From Holophagaceae bacterium (GTDB taxonomy: Bacteria; Acidobacteriota; Holophagae; Holophagales; Holophagaceae): DNA of 64,000 nucleotides. The stretch covers positions 372,001-436,000 of the forward strand of contig JADKKO010000004.1 of assembly GCA_016720465.1 (NCBI GenBank), written 5' to 3'. Every line of letters starts with the position of its first letter. Position 1 is the stretch's first letter. The notes beneath the pieces were generated by a model. That model did no database searches. It had not been told where the DNA came from and saw only the letters and a program-made list of their open reading frames with translations. Below, piece by piece: positions 8,931 to 17,807 of the stretch. Made by a program: the position numbers and the translations under genes.

Positions 8931-9713
8931 TCATTTATTCGTGAAATTCGGCTTCCGCTTCTCCGCGAAGGCCTTGAGGCCCTCTTTGGCGTCGCGGGTC
9001 TTGAGGTTTTCAAGTCCGTGCTTGCGTTCGATCTCCAGGGCCTGCTCCATGGGCAGTTCAAGTCCATCCTGGACCGAGGCCTTGATGAAACCGAGGGCCT
9101 TGCCTGCCCCGGATGCCAGCGCCGTCGCGAATTCCATGACCTCGGCGGAAAAGGTCTCCGCATCCAGGACCCGGTCCACGAGGCCGATCTCCAAGGCTTC
9201 CTCCGGTCCCAGGACCCTTCCGCGCAGCAGGATGTCCAGCGCCTTGGAAAGGCCCACCAATCGCGGCAGCCGCTGGGTTCCCCCCGCGCCCGGAACGATG
9301 CCCAGGCCCGCTTCCGGCAGGCCGATGAGCGCCTTCCCCCGCGTCATGAAGCGGTAGTCGCAGGCCAGGGCCAATTCGCAGCCCCCGCCCAGCGCGTGGC
9401 CGTTGATGGCCGCGATCACGACCTTCTTCATGCGCGGAAGCATGGAATAGGCCTCCTGCAACAGCTTTGAAAAGGCCTCGGATTCAACGAGGTCCATGGC
9501 GGCCATTTCCTTGATGTCCGCCCCGGCGATGAACGCCTTGTCCAAGGCGCTGGTGATGACCACCACTGTCACCTCCTCCATGCGCTCCACCTCGCCGAAG
9601 GCCCCGAAAAGCTCTTCGCCGAAGGCCCGGTTGAGGGCGTTCGTGGAGGGCCGGTGCAGGCTCAGCTTCAGGACCCGGCCCATGGTTTCCATGGTGATGA
9701 ATTGATAGTCCAC
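8931..9713 (-). CDS. Enoyl-CoA hydratase (crotonase family)
   Basis: 260 aa from GTG 9713, which falls 4 nt after the stop of the upstream thiolase; ATG codons at residues 8 and 11 are alternatives. Crotonase hallmarks: FIAGADIKEM (oxyanion hole), NGHALGGGCELALACD with catalytic E113, and GLPEAGLGIVPGAGGTQRL with catalytic E134. Both glutamates are present, so hydratase activity on 2-enoyl-CoA is expected. It is far too short to be the ring-opening hydrolase Oah/BamA, which runs to about 375 aa. It lies between the thiolase and the dehydrogenase in the operon, which fits a beta-oxidation role after ring opening. Confidence 0.9.
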   Translation of the reverse strand: MDYQFITMETMGRVLKLSLHRPSTNALNRAFGEELFGAFGEVERMEEVTVVVITSALDKAFIAGADIKEMAAMDLVESEAFSKLLQEAYSMLPRMKKVVIAAINGHALGGGCELALACDYRFMTRGKALIGLPEAGLGIVPGAGGTQRLPRLVGLSKALDILLRGRVLGPEEALEIGLVDRVLDAETFSAEVMEFATALASGAGKALGFIKASVQDGLELPMEQALEIERKHGLENLKTRDAKEGLKAFAEKRKPNFTNK

Positions 9714-9717
9714 GGAT

Positions 9718-10908
9718 TCACCCGACCTTGAGAATGAGGGAGGCCGCCGTATCGCCCGCGGCGCAGCCCGAGAAGAGCAGGTAGCCGCCCCCCTTGAGGG
9801 CAAGTTCCTCGATCCCCTCGATGACGAGGCGGGCGCCGGTGGGGGCCTGGGGATGGCCGAAGATCAGGGAGGACCCGAAGTTGTTCATGGCATTCGCATC
9901 CAGCCCCAGCGCCTTGGCCATGGCCAGGTCATTGGACGCGAAGGGGTTGTGGGTCTTGATGGCGCCGATATCCGCGACTTTGAGACCAGCCTTTTGGAGG
10001 GCCATCTGGGCCGATGGCGCCACCGCGGCGCCCATGAAGCCCTTCTTGGTCCGGGCAAAGCCGAAGGAAAGGATCTGGATTTCCAGATTCGGATCCGCGC
10101 TCAGTTCCTGGGCTTTTTCACGGGTGGTCACGGCGATGCCGCAGTTGCCATCGGCGGGATAGGTCTGGGTGCCATAGGTGTGGACGCCATCGGGGAGGAC
10201 CGGCTTGAGCGCAGCAAGTCCCTCCGCGGTGCTCGGAAAGACGCCTTCATCCGCTTCGACCGTGATGATCTTCTTTTTGGAAACCTGGATTTCGACTGGA
10301 AACAGGTAGCGCTTCTGGAATTCCCGGTCCTTGGCCAGGGCCATCTGGTATTGCTCCTGCCGCCGGAGGGTCAGGGCATCGCATTCGTCCCGGGTCAGCG
10401 CGAATTCCTTCGCCACGTTCTCGGCGGTCTGGATCATGGCCCCGCCCGCCCAGGGATCCAGGCCAAAGTTGTCCATGACCCAGTCCTCGGCGATGACCTG
10501 GCCGCCGGGTCCGTTGGGATTCGGCCAGGTGGCGTGGGGACCGTTGGAGCAGCGGTCCGCCAGCAGGCACCAGCTGTGGTCGAACATCTCGGTCTCAAGA
10601 CCCATGCCCGCTTGGTAGATGGTGAAGGCCGAGGTGGAGCAGGCCTGGTTGATGAGGACGCCCGGCGCCTCCGTGGCGCCCATGAGCGCTGCCGCCCAGG
10701 GGCCGCTGTAGAACCACTGCTTCTGATAGACGGTGCTGCCCACCAGGACGTATTGGATCTCAAGGGGATTCCAGCCCTTCGATTCGAAAAAGCGCTTGGA
10801 GGTCCTGGCCCCCAGCTGGATGGAATGCTCATTGGCCAGGCTGCCCTGCCAGCGCGCGAAGGGCGTGCTGTAGTAGCCGCGGTAGGGGATGAAGGCTTTG
10901 GTTAACAT
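9718..10908 (-). CDS. Divergent thiolase-family protein
   Basis: 396 aa. The thiolase fold is recognisable with nucleophile C90 in LINQACSTSAF, a GHP motif in SLIFGHPQAPTGAR and the second cysteine in LLFSGCAAGDTA. The usual N-terminal DAVRTP signature is replaced by FIPYRGYYSTPFARWQGSLA, and the central part (ADRCSNGPHATWPNPNGPGG) differs strongly from PcaF, so it belongs to a separate branch from the other thiolase of this operon. All catalytic groups are present, so carbon-carbon cleavage or condensation of acyl-CoA is likely. Two different thiolases in one operon suggest two chain lengths or branched/dicarboxylic substrates. Confidence 0.85.
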   Translation of the reverse strand: MLTKAFIPYRGYYSTPFARWQGSLANEHSIQLGARTSKRFFESKGWNPLEIQYVLVGSTVYQKQWFYSGPWAAALMGATEAPGVLINQACSTSAFTIYQAGMGLETEMFDHSWCLLADRCSNGPHATWPNPNGPGGQVIAEDWVMDNFGLDPWAGGAMIQTAENVAKEFALTRDECDALTLRRQEQYQMALAKDREFQKRYLFPVEIQVSKKKIITVEADEGVFPSTAEGLAALKPVLPDGVHTYGTQTYPADGNCGIAVTTREKAQELSADPNLEIQILSFGFARTKKGFMGAAVAPSAQMALQKAGLKVADIGAIKTHNPFASNDLAMAKALGLDANAMNNFGSSLIFGHPQAPTGARLVIEGIEELALKGGGYLLFSGCAAGDTAASLILKVG

Positions 10909-10951
10909 GGGTGGTCCTGGATTAATGGTTCAAGTGAAATAGATTGCATTT

Positions 10952-13039
10952 TTAGATCCTTATTCTTCCGTCCACTGCAAAAACCCCCTTCTCGAACGCC
11001 ATGACCGGGTTCAGGTCCATCTCGCGGATCATCGGAAAATCGGTGACCAATTGCGAGACCCGCTGGATGAGTTCGATGACCGCCCGCTTGTCCACGCCCT
11101 TTTCGCCGCGCAGCCCGTCCAGCAGGGCCGAGGCCTTGATGGACCCGAGCATCTCCGCGGCTTCCACGCGGGTGACGGGCGCGATCTTGAAGCTGACATC
11201 CTTCAGGACTTCGACATAGATGCCGCCGAGGCCGAACATCACCAGGTGCCCCAGCCCCCGCGAAGCGCTGGCGCCGAGGATCAGCTCCCGTCCGCCCGGA
11301 AGGAATTTCTGGACAAGGAAGTTCAGGGTCCTGGAACCGCCCAGGCGCGCCTGCATATCCGCCACCGCCGCGCGCACCGCCTCGGCGTCCCGGAGGTTGA
11401 TGGCCACGCCTCCCGCATCGCTCTTGTGGTCCAGATCCGCCGAATCCACTTTGACCACCACGGGATACCCGATCATCTTCGCCGCCGCCGCGGCCTGGTC
11501 CGCGCCAGCCACCACCTGCCACGGGGCCACGGGAATGCCATAGGCTTCGAAGATCGTATAGACCTCGGTTGCGGATAGGACCGTGCGGCCAGCCTGCTCC
11601 GCCTGCTGGAGGATCGACGCGGCTTTGGGAGCCTCGATGCCGGAAAAGGCTTCGGGTTCGCCGATCCGGCGCCGCTGGATCCGGCCGAACTTGGCGAGGG
11701 CCGCCAGGGCTTTGGCCGCGGCGGTGGGATTCGCATAGCAGGGAATCCCGCCCTCTTTCAGGATGCGCAGGGTTTCCCGGTAGCGCTCCTGGGTGAGATC
11801 CGTCATGAAATTGCAGATGATGGGCTTGCGGCCCAACGCCCCCACCGCCGCGATCTCCCGGGCCACCGCATGGGTATCCGTGAACGGGGCGGTGACGAAA
11901 TTGATGAAGATGCTGTCGACCAGTTCCTCGTCCAGCAGGATGTCCAGGGCCGCGCGGAACTGCTCTCCTCCGGCCGTGGCCACCACGTCGATGGGATTCT
12001 CCAGGGCCGCTTCGGGGAGCTGGGTCTCCCGCAGTCTCCGGATGGTTTTTTCGGAAAACTTGGGCACGTCCATGCCCGAGGCCCCGAACACGTCCGTGGC
12101 GATGACGGCGGGACCGCCGGTGTTCGTGATGATGCCCACGCGGTTCCCGGCGGGAATGGGTTGCGTGGCGAAGGCCATGGCCGCCCGCACCATCTCCTCC
12201 TCGTCATGGAAGGACAGGATGCCCGTCTTTTCAAAGATCAGCTCCGTGGCGATGTCCACGCCCGCCAGGGATCCCGTGTGGGAGGAAGCCGCCTTGGCGC
12301 CCTGCTCGGTGCGGGCCGCCTTCATGGCCAGCACCGGTTTCCGGGCCGCGACTTCCCGCGCCACCTGCAGGAATTCCTTCGGGTCCGCAAAGCCCTCCGT
12401 GTAGAGGATGATGGCCCGGCACCCGTCATCCTTTTCCCAATAGCGGAGGATTTCCGGAATGGAGATGTCGCTCGCATTGCCATTGGAAGCGTACATGCGC
12501 AGGCCGACGCCCAGGTCGAAGAGCGCCTGCATGATCACGGCGCCCACGCCCCCGCTGAGGGCCACCACCGAAATGGCACCGGGCTCCGGGAAGGTGAAGG
12601 TGAAATTGCAGTAGGCCTTCAAGGCCGGATCGGTGTTGATGATGCCTTGGCAGTTGGGGCCGAAAATCCGCACACCGTATTTTTTTGCATTGGCCAGGAA
12701 GGCTTCCTGGAGCAGGGCGCCCTCGGGCCCGAGTTCGCTGAACCCTGCGGAATTGATCACCGCGGCCCCGATCCCCTTCTGTCCGCACTCTTCGATGATC
12801 TGAGGCACCATTTTCGAAGGGATGATGATGTGGGCCAGATCCACGTCGCCAGGGACTTCCGCAAGGGATTTATAGGCCTTGAGGCCGCGGATCTCCGGCG
12901 CGCTCGGATGGATGGGATAGATCTTCCCCTGGTAGCCGAACGTTTGAAGGTTCTTGATGATCACGTTGCCGATGGACAGTTCCTTGGTGCTGGCGCCGAC
13001 GATGGCCACGGCCCGGGGCTTGAAGAGGGTGTCCAGCAT
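10952..13039 (-). CDS. acd: ADP-forming acyl-CoA synthetase (acetate-CoA ligase family), CoA-binding plus ATP-grasp
   Basis: 695 aa from ATG 13039, with GGAGGGG just upstream and one base between it and the previous stop. Domain order is the usual one: CoA-binding fold (LFKPRAVAIVGASTKELSIGN), succinyl-CoA-ligase-like region with the phospho-histidine in AASSHTGSLAG, then from about residue 475 an ATP-grasp domain (EAYGIPVAPWQVV, YPVVVKVDSADLDHKSDAGGV, GIYVEVLKDVSFKIAPV, EMDLNPVMAF). It interconverts acyl-CoA plus ADP and phosphate with acid, CoA and ATP. In the operon it could conserve energy from an acyl-CoA product or activate an aromatic acid cheaply; the direction cannot be read from sequence. 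Confidence 0.92.
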   Translation of the reverse strand: MLDTLFKPRAVAIVGASTKELSIGNVIIKNLQTFGYQGKIYPIHPSAPEIRGLKAYKSLAEVPGDVDLAHIIIPSKMVPQIIEECGQKGIGAAVINSAGFSELGPEGALLQEAFLANAKKYGVRIFGPNCQGIINTDPALKAYCNFTFTFPEPGAISVVALSGGVGAVIMQALFDLGVGLRMYASNGNASDISIPEILRYWEKDDGCRAIILYTEGFADPKEFLQVAREVAARKPVLAMKAARTEQGAKAASSHTGSLAGVDIATELIFEKTGILSFHDEEEMVRAAMAFATQPIPAGNRVGIITNTGGPAVIATDVFGASGMDVPKFSEKTIRRLRETQLPEAALENPIDVVATAGGEQFRAALDILLDEELVDSIFINFVTAPFTDTHAVAREIAAVGALGRKPIICNFMTDLTQERYRETLRILKEGGIPCYANPTAAAKALAALAKFGRIQRRRIGEPEAFSGIEAPKAASILQQAEQAGRTVLSATEVYTIFEAYGIPVAPWQVVAGADQAAAAAKMIGYPVVVKVDSADLDHKSDAGGVAINLRDAEAVRAAVADMQARLGGSRTLNFLVQKFLPGGRELILGASASRGLGHLVMFGLGGIYVEVLKDVSFKIAPVTRVEAAEMLGSIKASALLDGLRGEKGVDKRAVIELIQRVSQLVTDFPMIREMDLNPVMAFEKGVFAVDGRIRI

Positions 13040-13040
13040 C

Positions 13041-14294
13041 TTATTTCCCCTCCACGATCTGCTCGATGAAGGCCTCGATGTTCGTCTTGGTCTGTTCATC
13101 TGAAATGCAACGCAGATCGTTCAGATCGCCGGACAGGACGAGGCTGGGAACACCGGTCGCCGTCTCCAGGCGCTTGGGCAGTCCATAGTGGCTGTTGGAG
13201 TTGTTCGGGCAGGTCTTCGCGTCGTGGTAGATGATCCCGTCGATGCGGAATTCCTCGATCATCCGCTTCATGTACCTTTCCTTGTATTCATCGGAGCGCA
13301 CGATGAACAGCTCCAGGTAGGCCTGGGCCATGCTCCGGAATGGATCCTTCTCGTCAAAGGCCGGAAAGATCCAGCTGCTGCAATAGGTGGATGCCACCAC
13401 GTTGGCTTTGAGTTGGAGGAAATGCTCGGAATGCTGCCGGAGTCGCCCCCACACCGGCATCCCGTCCCAATAAAGACGGACCTTCTCGCCTTCGACGGCT
13501 CCCGCCCCATCCTTGACGTTCTGCTGGAGTTCGGCCAGAAGGACTTTGTAGTAGTCCACGGCCACTTGCGTTCCCCTCAGCACAACGGCGGGACCCATGT
13601 GGATGGTGCCGTCGAAGAAGGTCAGCGGAGCCGGAATGGCCTTGGCCGTTTCCAGGACCTGCTTCCAGAGTTCCGTGCACTCGCGGGAAAGGGCCACGGT
13701 TTCCCGCAGCCGGTCCAGATCCAATTTATTTCCCGAAACCGCTTCGAGCTGCGGCACCAGGGCCTGGATTTGCCGGGACACATCCTCGATGGGCGCATCG
13801 CCGACATCGTTGAGATTGCGGGGGGACTTGATGCCGATTGCGGGAATCCCCAATTCCCGCGAATACCAGCCGAACCAGTCCTGCACGTCCCGGCATTGGT
13901 TGGTGCTGTAGACCAGCACATCCGGCTTGGGCACCGACTGGATTCCGGGATAGGCCTTGGACAAGGGCGTGACGCCCTTCAGGTAGGCGCCGATATCGGC
14001 GGTCAGGTAGGAGCAGATATCCGGGGAGTAGCCGATGGCATTGGCTTCGGGGATCAGGTCCGTGGCCATGCGCGTGGCGCCCAGCAGGGCGCCGTGGTTC
14101 TCCGGGAAGTGGACGGCGAAGCCCAAGGCCCGAAGCACTTCCGCCGGTCCGACGCTGGTGCACCAGGCGACCTTCTGCTTGCCCGTGGTGGCAGCCTCAT
14201 TGACCCCATAGAAATAATCCGACATGACCTTGTTCATCAGGTCGCCGGCCTCGATCTTCTTCCGCTTGACCGTTGGCTTGGTTTGCTCGATCAC
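13041..14294 (-). CDS. 2-hydroxyacyl-CoA dehydratase / benzoyl-CoA reductase family subunit (BcrB/HgdB-like)
   Basis: 417 aa. By comparison with my knowledge of BcrB, the iron-sulfur cysteines correspond to C94 (SPDICSYLTADIG), C134 (YSTNQCRDVQDWF) and C362 (HDAKTCPNNSNSHYG); further cysteines are C45, C206, C305 and C396. Such proteins hold low-potential Fe-S clusters and receive ATP-activated electrons from an activase, here the adjacent upstream gene, with which it overlaps by 4 nt. Benzoyl-CoA reductase and 2-hydroxyacyl-CoA dehydratases normally have two such subunits; only one is encoded here. The neighbouring dch and had genes argue for aromatic-ring reduction, but a dehydratase or a YjiM-type double-cubane protein cannot be excluded. 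Confidence 0.85.
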   Translation of the reverse strand: MIEQTKPTVKRKKIEAGDLMNKVMSDYFYGVNEAATTGKQKVAWCTSVGPAEVLRALGFAVHFPENHGALLGATRMATDLIPEANAIGYSPDICSYLTADIGAYLKGVTPLSKAYPGIQSVPKPDVLVYSTNQCRDVQDWFGWYSRELGIPAIGIKSPRNLNDVGDAPIEDVSRQIQALVPQLEAVSGNKLDLDRLRETVALSRECTELWKQVLETAKAIPAPLTFFDGTIHMGPAVVLRGTQVAVDYYKVLLAELQQNVKDGAGAVEGEKVRLYWDGMPVWGRLRQHSEHFLQLKANVVASTYCSSWIFPAFDEKDPFRSMAQAYLELFIVRSDEYKERYMKRMIEEFRIDGIIYHDAKTCPNNSNSHYGLPKRLETATGVPSLVLSGDLNDLRCISDEQTKTNIEAFIEQIVEGK

Positions 14295-15115
14295 AGCATT
14301 TCTCCCTCGGAATTCGGGTCCGCGCTACCGGCTTCGCCTTTTTCGTTGATGGCGTAGATGGCGGCGCCCATGGCCCCCGCCAATTGCGGATAGTCCGGAC
14401 GCAGCACCGGGCGGCCGAGCATCTCTTCGGCCATCTCCACGATGTAGGCGTTGTGGGCCACCACGCCGCCGGTCATGACGACTTTTTCGGTGGGCTGGTC
14501 CATCTCCAGGACCCGCTTGATCACCGAATAGAACAGTCCTTTGACGATATCGGTCACGTTCTTCCCGTTGCGGATGTTTTCCAGGACTTCCGTAGCGGAG
14601 AAGACCGTGCAGTAGCTGCCGAGTTTCACCATTTCCTTGGACGCCCGCGCCAGGCCGTCCATATCCTCGAGCGGGACGTCCAGCCGGTAGGACATCTCTT
14701 CGAGAAAAGCCCCGGTTCCGGCTGCGCATTTGCGGTTCATCTTGAAGCTGCTGCGGCGCCCGTTCTGGTCCAGCTTGACGATCTTGTTGTCCTGGCCGCC
14801 GATGTCGATGAGGGTGATGACTCCCTGGCTGTCATGCCGGCACCAGTTGGCCAGGCAGCCGATCTCGGTCTTGTTTTCCGTGGTGACGAAGCTGACGTTG
14901 GCCTTGCCGTAGCCCGTGGAGACGGCGTTGACGATGTCGGCGCGCGTGGCTCCGGCCATCTCCAACGAAGCGTCCAGGCAGATCCCCGCGGTGACCGAAA
15001 AATCGGTTCCGGATTTTTTCACCGCATGGCCAAGCAGCCGCCGATCGGCATCCAGAACCGCCACCTTGGTCCTGGATGACCCGATATCGAGACCGACATA
15101 GACAGGCTTGGACAT
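14291..15115 (-). CDS. ATP-dependent activase (BcrA/BcrD/BadF/HgdC family)
   Basis: 274 aa, the size of HgdC and BcrD. The acetate/sugar kinase/Hsp70 ATPase fold is seen in GLDIGSSRTKVAVLD, TLIDIGGQDNKIV and VVMTGGVVAHNAY. The two cysteines that coordinate the [4Fe-4S] cluster at the dimer interface are C130 (NRKCAAGTGAFLE) and C169 (GSYCTVFSATEV). Such proteins hydrolyse ATP to drive electrons at very low potential into the partner Fe-S protein. It overlaps the downstream BcrB-like gene by 4 nt, so the two are almost certainly a functional pair. Its ribosome-binding site (GAGGAG) lies between an 8-bp tandem repeat and the ATG. Confidence 0.93.
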   Translation of the reverse strand: MSKPVYVGLDIGSSRTKVAVLDADRRLLGHAVKKSGTDFSVTAGICLDASLEMAGATRADIVNAVSTGYGKANVSFVTTENKTEIGCLANWCRHDSQGVITLIDIGGQDNKIVKLDQNGRRSSFKMNRKCAAGTGAFLEEMSYRLDVPLEDMDGLARASKEMVKLGSYCTVFSATEVLENIRNGKNVTDIVKGLFYSVIKRVLEMDQPTEKVVMTGGVVAHNAYIVEMAEEMLGRPVLRPDYPQLAGAMGAAIYAINEKGEAGSADPNSEGEML

Positions 15116-15123
15116 GCTCTCCT

Positions 15124-15163
15124 CGTTAACTTTTCAACTCTTCAACTCTTCAACTCTTCAACT
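15124..15163 (-). repeat. 8-bp tandem repeat across the dch stop codon
   Basis: Read on the minus strand there are three exact AGTTGAAG units followed by two degenerate ones (AGTTGAAA, AGTTAACG), 40 nt in all. The array encodes the last residues of Dch, contains its stop, and runs up to the ribosome-binding site of the activase gene. Because 8 is not a multiple of 3, gain or loss of a unit would change the Dch C-terminus and the intergenic spacing. Confidence 0.85.
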
Positions 15164-15935
15164 CCCATCGGTCTTCCCACACCGCCGCCCGTTTGCCAAT
15201 GAAGGCAGCCAGCCCCTCCACCGCATCGTGGCTGGCCATCAGCCCTTCGAGATACAAGCGCTCGACCGCAGCCAGCTTCGTGCGGATGCGCTCGTTGACG
15301 CCGGTCCTGGCGGCGCGGACGGCGAAGCGCAGGGAGCTGGCGCTACGGCCCGCCAGGTGTTCATCGAAGTAGGCCAGGGCGGCCTGCTCGGGATCTTCCG
15401 CCAGCACATCCACCAGACCCATGCGATGGGCCTCCTCGGCGCCGATGCTGCGTCCCGAAAACAGCAGATCCTCCGCATGGGCCTGGCCGATGCGCTCCGG
15501 CAGCAGGCAGGAAGCCGCCGGCGCGAAGACCGCCAGCTTGATTTCGGGTTGGCCCAGCGAGGTGACGGGCGCGGCGAACATCAGATGCCCGGCCGCTGCG
15601 ACCTCCAGCCCGCCGCCCAGGCATTGGCCCTTCACCGCCACCATGAACGGCACGGGACATTCGAGGATCTGAAGGATCAGGGCGTGGAGCTGCCGGAGCA
15701 TCGCGGCGCAAGATTCCGGCAAGTGTTCCTCCACGCTGGCGCCAAAGCTGAAATGCGGACCTTCGGCATCCAGGAGCACCGCGCGGAGATGGGGGTTCGG
15801 CAGGTGTTCGGTGAGCGCGCCTTGCAGCGCGCCGATCATGGCGGCATCCACGATGTTCGCCTTGGGGCGGGCCAGGCGCAGGCGCAACAGGCAATCGTCT
15901 TTCTCCAGCCAGATATTAAGAGGACCTTCACTCAT
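15150..15935 (-). CDS. dch: Cyclohexa-1,5-diene-1-carbonyl-CoA hydratase
   Basis: 261 aa from ATG 15935, overlapping the stop of had by 4 nt. It is a crotonase-family protein that closely resembles Thauera-type Dch as I know it: [76 protein letters not shown] and [12 protein letters not shown]. Dch adds water to cyclohexa-1,5-dienecarbonyl-CoA, the product of benzoyl-CoA reductase, giving 6-hydroxycyclohex-1-ene-1-carbonyl-CoA. The next enzyme, Had, is encoded immediately upstream. The extreme C-terminus (ELKS) is encoded by a tandem repeat and may be variable. Confidence 0.93.
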   Translation of the reverse strand: MSEGPLNIWLEKDDCLLRLRLARPKANIVDAAMIGALQGALTEHLPNPHLRAVLLDAEGPHFSFGASVEEHLPESCAAMLRQLHALILQILECPVPFMVAVKGQCLGGGLEVAAAGHLMFAAPVTSLGQPEIKLAVFAPAASCLLPERIGQAHAEDLLFSGRSIGAEEAHRMGLVDVLAEDPEQAALAYFDEHLAGRSASSLRFAVRAARTGVNERIRTKLAAVERLYLEGLMASHDAVEGLAAFIGKRAAVWEDRWELKS

Positions 15936-17020
15936 GGGCGGCCCCCGGGGACAAGAATGGCCCGCCCACACAGCTTGTGGGCATGGGCAGCCGCAAACAC
16001 CTCGTTGATCCCGCTCAAGGGATGGCGTTCGATGAAGGGGGCGAGATTGATCCTTCCATCGAGCACGAGATCCAGGGCCTGGGGATACAACTCGGCCAGG
16101 CACCCCCAGTTCCCCAAGGCCCGGGCGTGGAAGGCCATCAGATTGGAGAGGCGCAGTTCGATCTTGTCCATGGTGAACCCCACCACCGAGAGGGTCGCGC
16201 CATGGTTCAGCAGGCCGTAGGCGGTTTCCTGGCCGGCGGCGGTCCCGGAACATTCGAAAATCTTCCATTGCGTGTCGGGCAGCTCGTTCTTCTTTGCGAA
16301 TTCCTGGATCGCTTTTTTCAGGTCGCGGCCCTGCAGGCTCCGGACATTGAAGGTCTGCGCAGCTCCGTGTTTGGCGATCTGGTCCAGCTTCTCCTGATCC
16401 ACATCGAGCGCGACCACGGTGGCGCCGAAGGCATGCGCGATCTGCACCGCGTAGCCGCCCACCCCGCCGACGCCCACCACGACCGCGAAATCACCGGGCT
16501 TGACCCCGGCCTGCGTGACCGCTTGGAACGGGGTGGTCACCGCGTCGGCCACCACGGACACATCCGCAAGTTGCAGGCCGACGGCTGCGAGGCGTGTTTC
16601 GTCCACGGGGCACAGCCCCCGCGCCGGAACGCAAATATGGCTGGCAAAGCCCCCCTGGATGTCGTTGCCCGGCATCCGCTGGCTGCGGCAGATGGTGCCG
16701 TGGCCCGATTGGCATAAGGCGCATTCTCCGCACGGGATCACCGCCGGGACGATCACGGCCTTGCCCAGCCATGCCTCGGCGCCGGCGCCCACAGCCACGA
16801 CGCGCCCGCTGATCTCGTGGCCGAGGGCCAGCGGCAGTTCGTGGTTCACCCGCACGCCGTCGTAGAAAAATCCAAGATCCGTATGACAGACGCCGCAACC
16901 GGCGATCTCGATCACCACTTCCCCGCCCTGCGGAGGGAAAGGATCGAAAACGGTCTTCCGCAACGGCTCGCCGGGGGCAGCCATCATCCAGCGGTGCGGT
17001 GCTTCGATTGGATCGCTCAA
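15932..17020 (-). CDS. had: 6-hydroxycyclohex-1-ene-1-carbonyl-CoA dehydrogenase
   Basis: 362 aa zinc-type medium-chain dehydrogenase. Catalytic zinc ligands: C45 in [10 protein letters not shown] and H68-E69 in LGHEISG. Structural zinc cysteines: C97, C100, C103 and C111 ([16 protein letters not shown]). NAD fold: [21 protein letters not shown]. Segments such as [37 protein letters not shown] and [17 protein letters not shown] match the Had/BamQ family rather than general alcohol dehydrogenases. It oxidises the Dch product to the 6-oxo compound. The start appears to be TTG 17020 with GGGAG upstream; ATGs at residues 12 and 13 are alternatives. It is the promoter-proximal gene of the long minus-strand operon. 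Confidence 0.93.
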   Translation of the reverse strand: MSDPIEAPHRWMMAAPGEPLRKTVFDPFPPQGGEVVIEIAGCGVCHTDLGFFYDGVRVNHELPLALGHEISGRVVAVGAGAEAWLGKAVIVPAVIPCGECALCQSGHGTICRSQRMPGNDIQGGFASHICVPARGLCPVDETRLAAVGLQLADVSVVADAVTTPFQAVTQAGVKPGDFAVVVGVGGVGGYAVQIAHAFGATVVALDVDQEKLDQIAKHGAAQTFNVRSLQGRDLKKAIQEFAKKNELPDTQWKIFECSGTAAGQETAYGLLNHGATLSVVGFTMDKIELRLSNLMAFHARALGNWGCLAELYPQALDLVLDGRINLAPFIERHPLSGINEVFAAAHAHKLCGRAILVPGGRP

Positions 17021-17303
17021 TGGGCATCTCCCAGCGTTCGCGGTTAAGTTCGTGCTATTTCATGTAATTAGATGTCCGAACCCGAGACCTACCCGAAGTC
17101 AAAAATATCGATTGAAACAAGGCTTTATAATTGAAAATAAATTCAATGATTCATATGTATCATAAGCTTTTAATGAATATCTAAAATTGGTATTATGAAC
17201 AATACCGCAATCCCTTTTAGGTGTCAACGTTGGATCGCATTATTAAGTCTCAAAAAGGATAAGATGTGATATCCGTCATAAGCTTTTCCCTGGAGGCCCT
17301 CCC
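17021..17303. promoter_or_regulatory. AT-rich divergent control region between the had operon and the thioesterase gene
   Basis: This 283-nt gap is much richer in A and T than its surroundings. It holds an 18-nt near-palindrome centred on CATATG (ATGATTCATATGTATCAT, 17146-17163) and an 11-nt direct repeat CATAAGCTTTT at 17161-17171 and 17277-17287, the second just before the thioesterase ribosome-binding site (GGAGG). Both operons presumably start here. No regulator gene is adjacent, so the binding protein is unknown. Confidence 0.6.
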
Positions 17304-17723
17304 ATGATCTTCCGCTGCCAGAAACTGATCCGCTTCGCCCACTGCGATCCAGCCGGGATCGTCTTCTATCCGCGGTACATCGAGCTGTGTGTCGAGGCGG
17401 TCGAAGACTGGTTCAACCAGGGGCTCGGGATCAGCTTCTGGGCCCTCCACGAGGAGCACCGGCTCGGAATCCCGGCCGTCCACCTGGACGTCAACTTCAT
17501 TTCGCCCAGCCGCCACGGCGACTCGCTGGATTTCCTGCTTTCGGTCGCCCGCATCGGCAAAAGCTCCATGACCCTCGATGTGATCGTGGAATGCGAGGGC
17601 CAAAGGCGGTTCCGGGAGCAGATCGTGGTGGTGATGGTTTCCCTGGATACCATGCGCTCCGTGCCAATAACCGAGGCTTGGCGTCTTAAATTCTCGGCTT
17701 TCATGGAACATGAGCGGATTTAA
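17304..17723 (+). CDS. Acyl-CoA thioesterase, 4-hydroxybenzoyl-CoA thioesterase-type hotdog fold
   Basis: 139 aa, typical for the 4HBT family. The signature RFAHCDPAGIVFYPRYIE carries the catalytic aspartate D15; the long helix VEDWFNQGLGISFWALHEEHRLGIP and the strands AVHLDVNFISPSRHGDSL follow in the usual order. It would hydrolyse an aromatic or short acyl-CoA. Thioesterases of this type accompany benzoyl-CoA degradation genes in other anaerobes, where they release trapped CoA; that role is inferred from its divergent position next to had. The ATG is preceded by TGGAGG at good spacing. Confidence 0.9.
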   Translation: MIFRCQKLIRFAHCDPAGIVFYPRYIELCVEAVEDWFNQGLGISFWALHEEHRLGIPAVHLDVNFISPSRHGDSLDFLLSVARIGKSSMTLDVIVECEGQRRFREQIVVVMVSLDTMRSVPITEAWRLKFSAFMEHERI

Positions 17724-17807
17724 ACCGATTCTAAGGACTTAATCTCTAGTGGTTCACATAATTATTTTGAAATACTGATTGGTGCGGACCGACCCCTGGG
17801 GCTTGGC

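Noticed and set aside
8931..9713. Candidate ring-opening hydrolase Oah/BamA
   Set aside because: At 260 aa with standard hydratase glutamates it is too short and matches ordinary enoyl-CoA hydratase.
10952..10975. Possible tRNA-like or terminator structure after the ADP-forming synthetase
   Set aside because: No cloverleaf or stable stem could be drawn.
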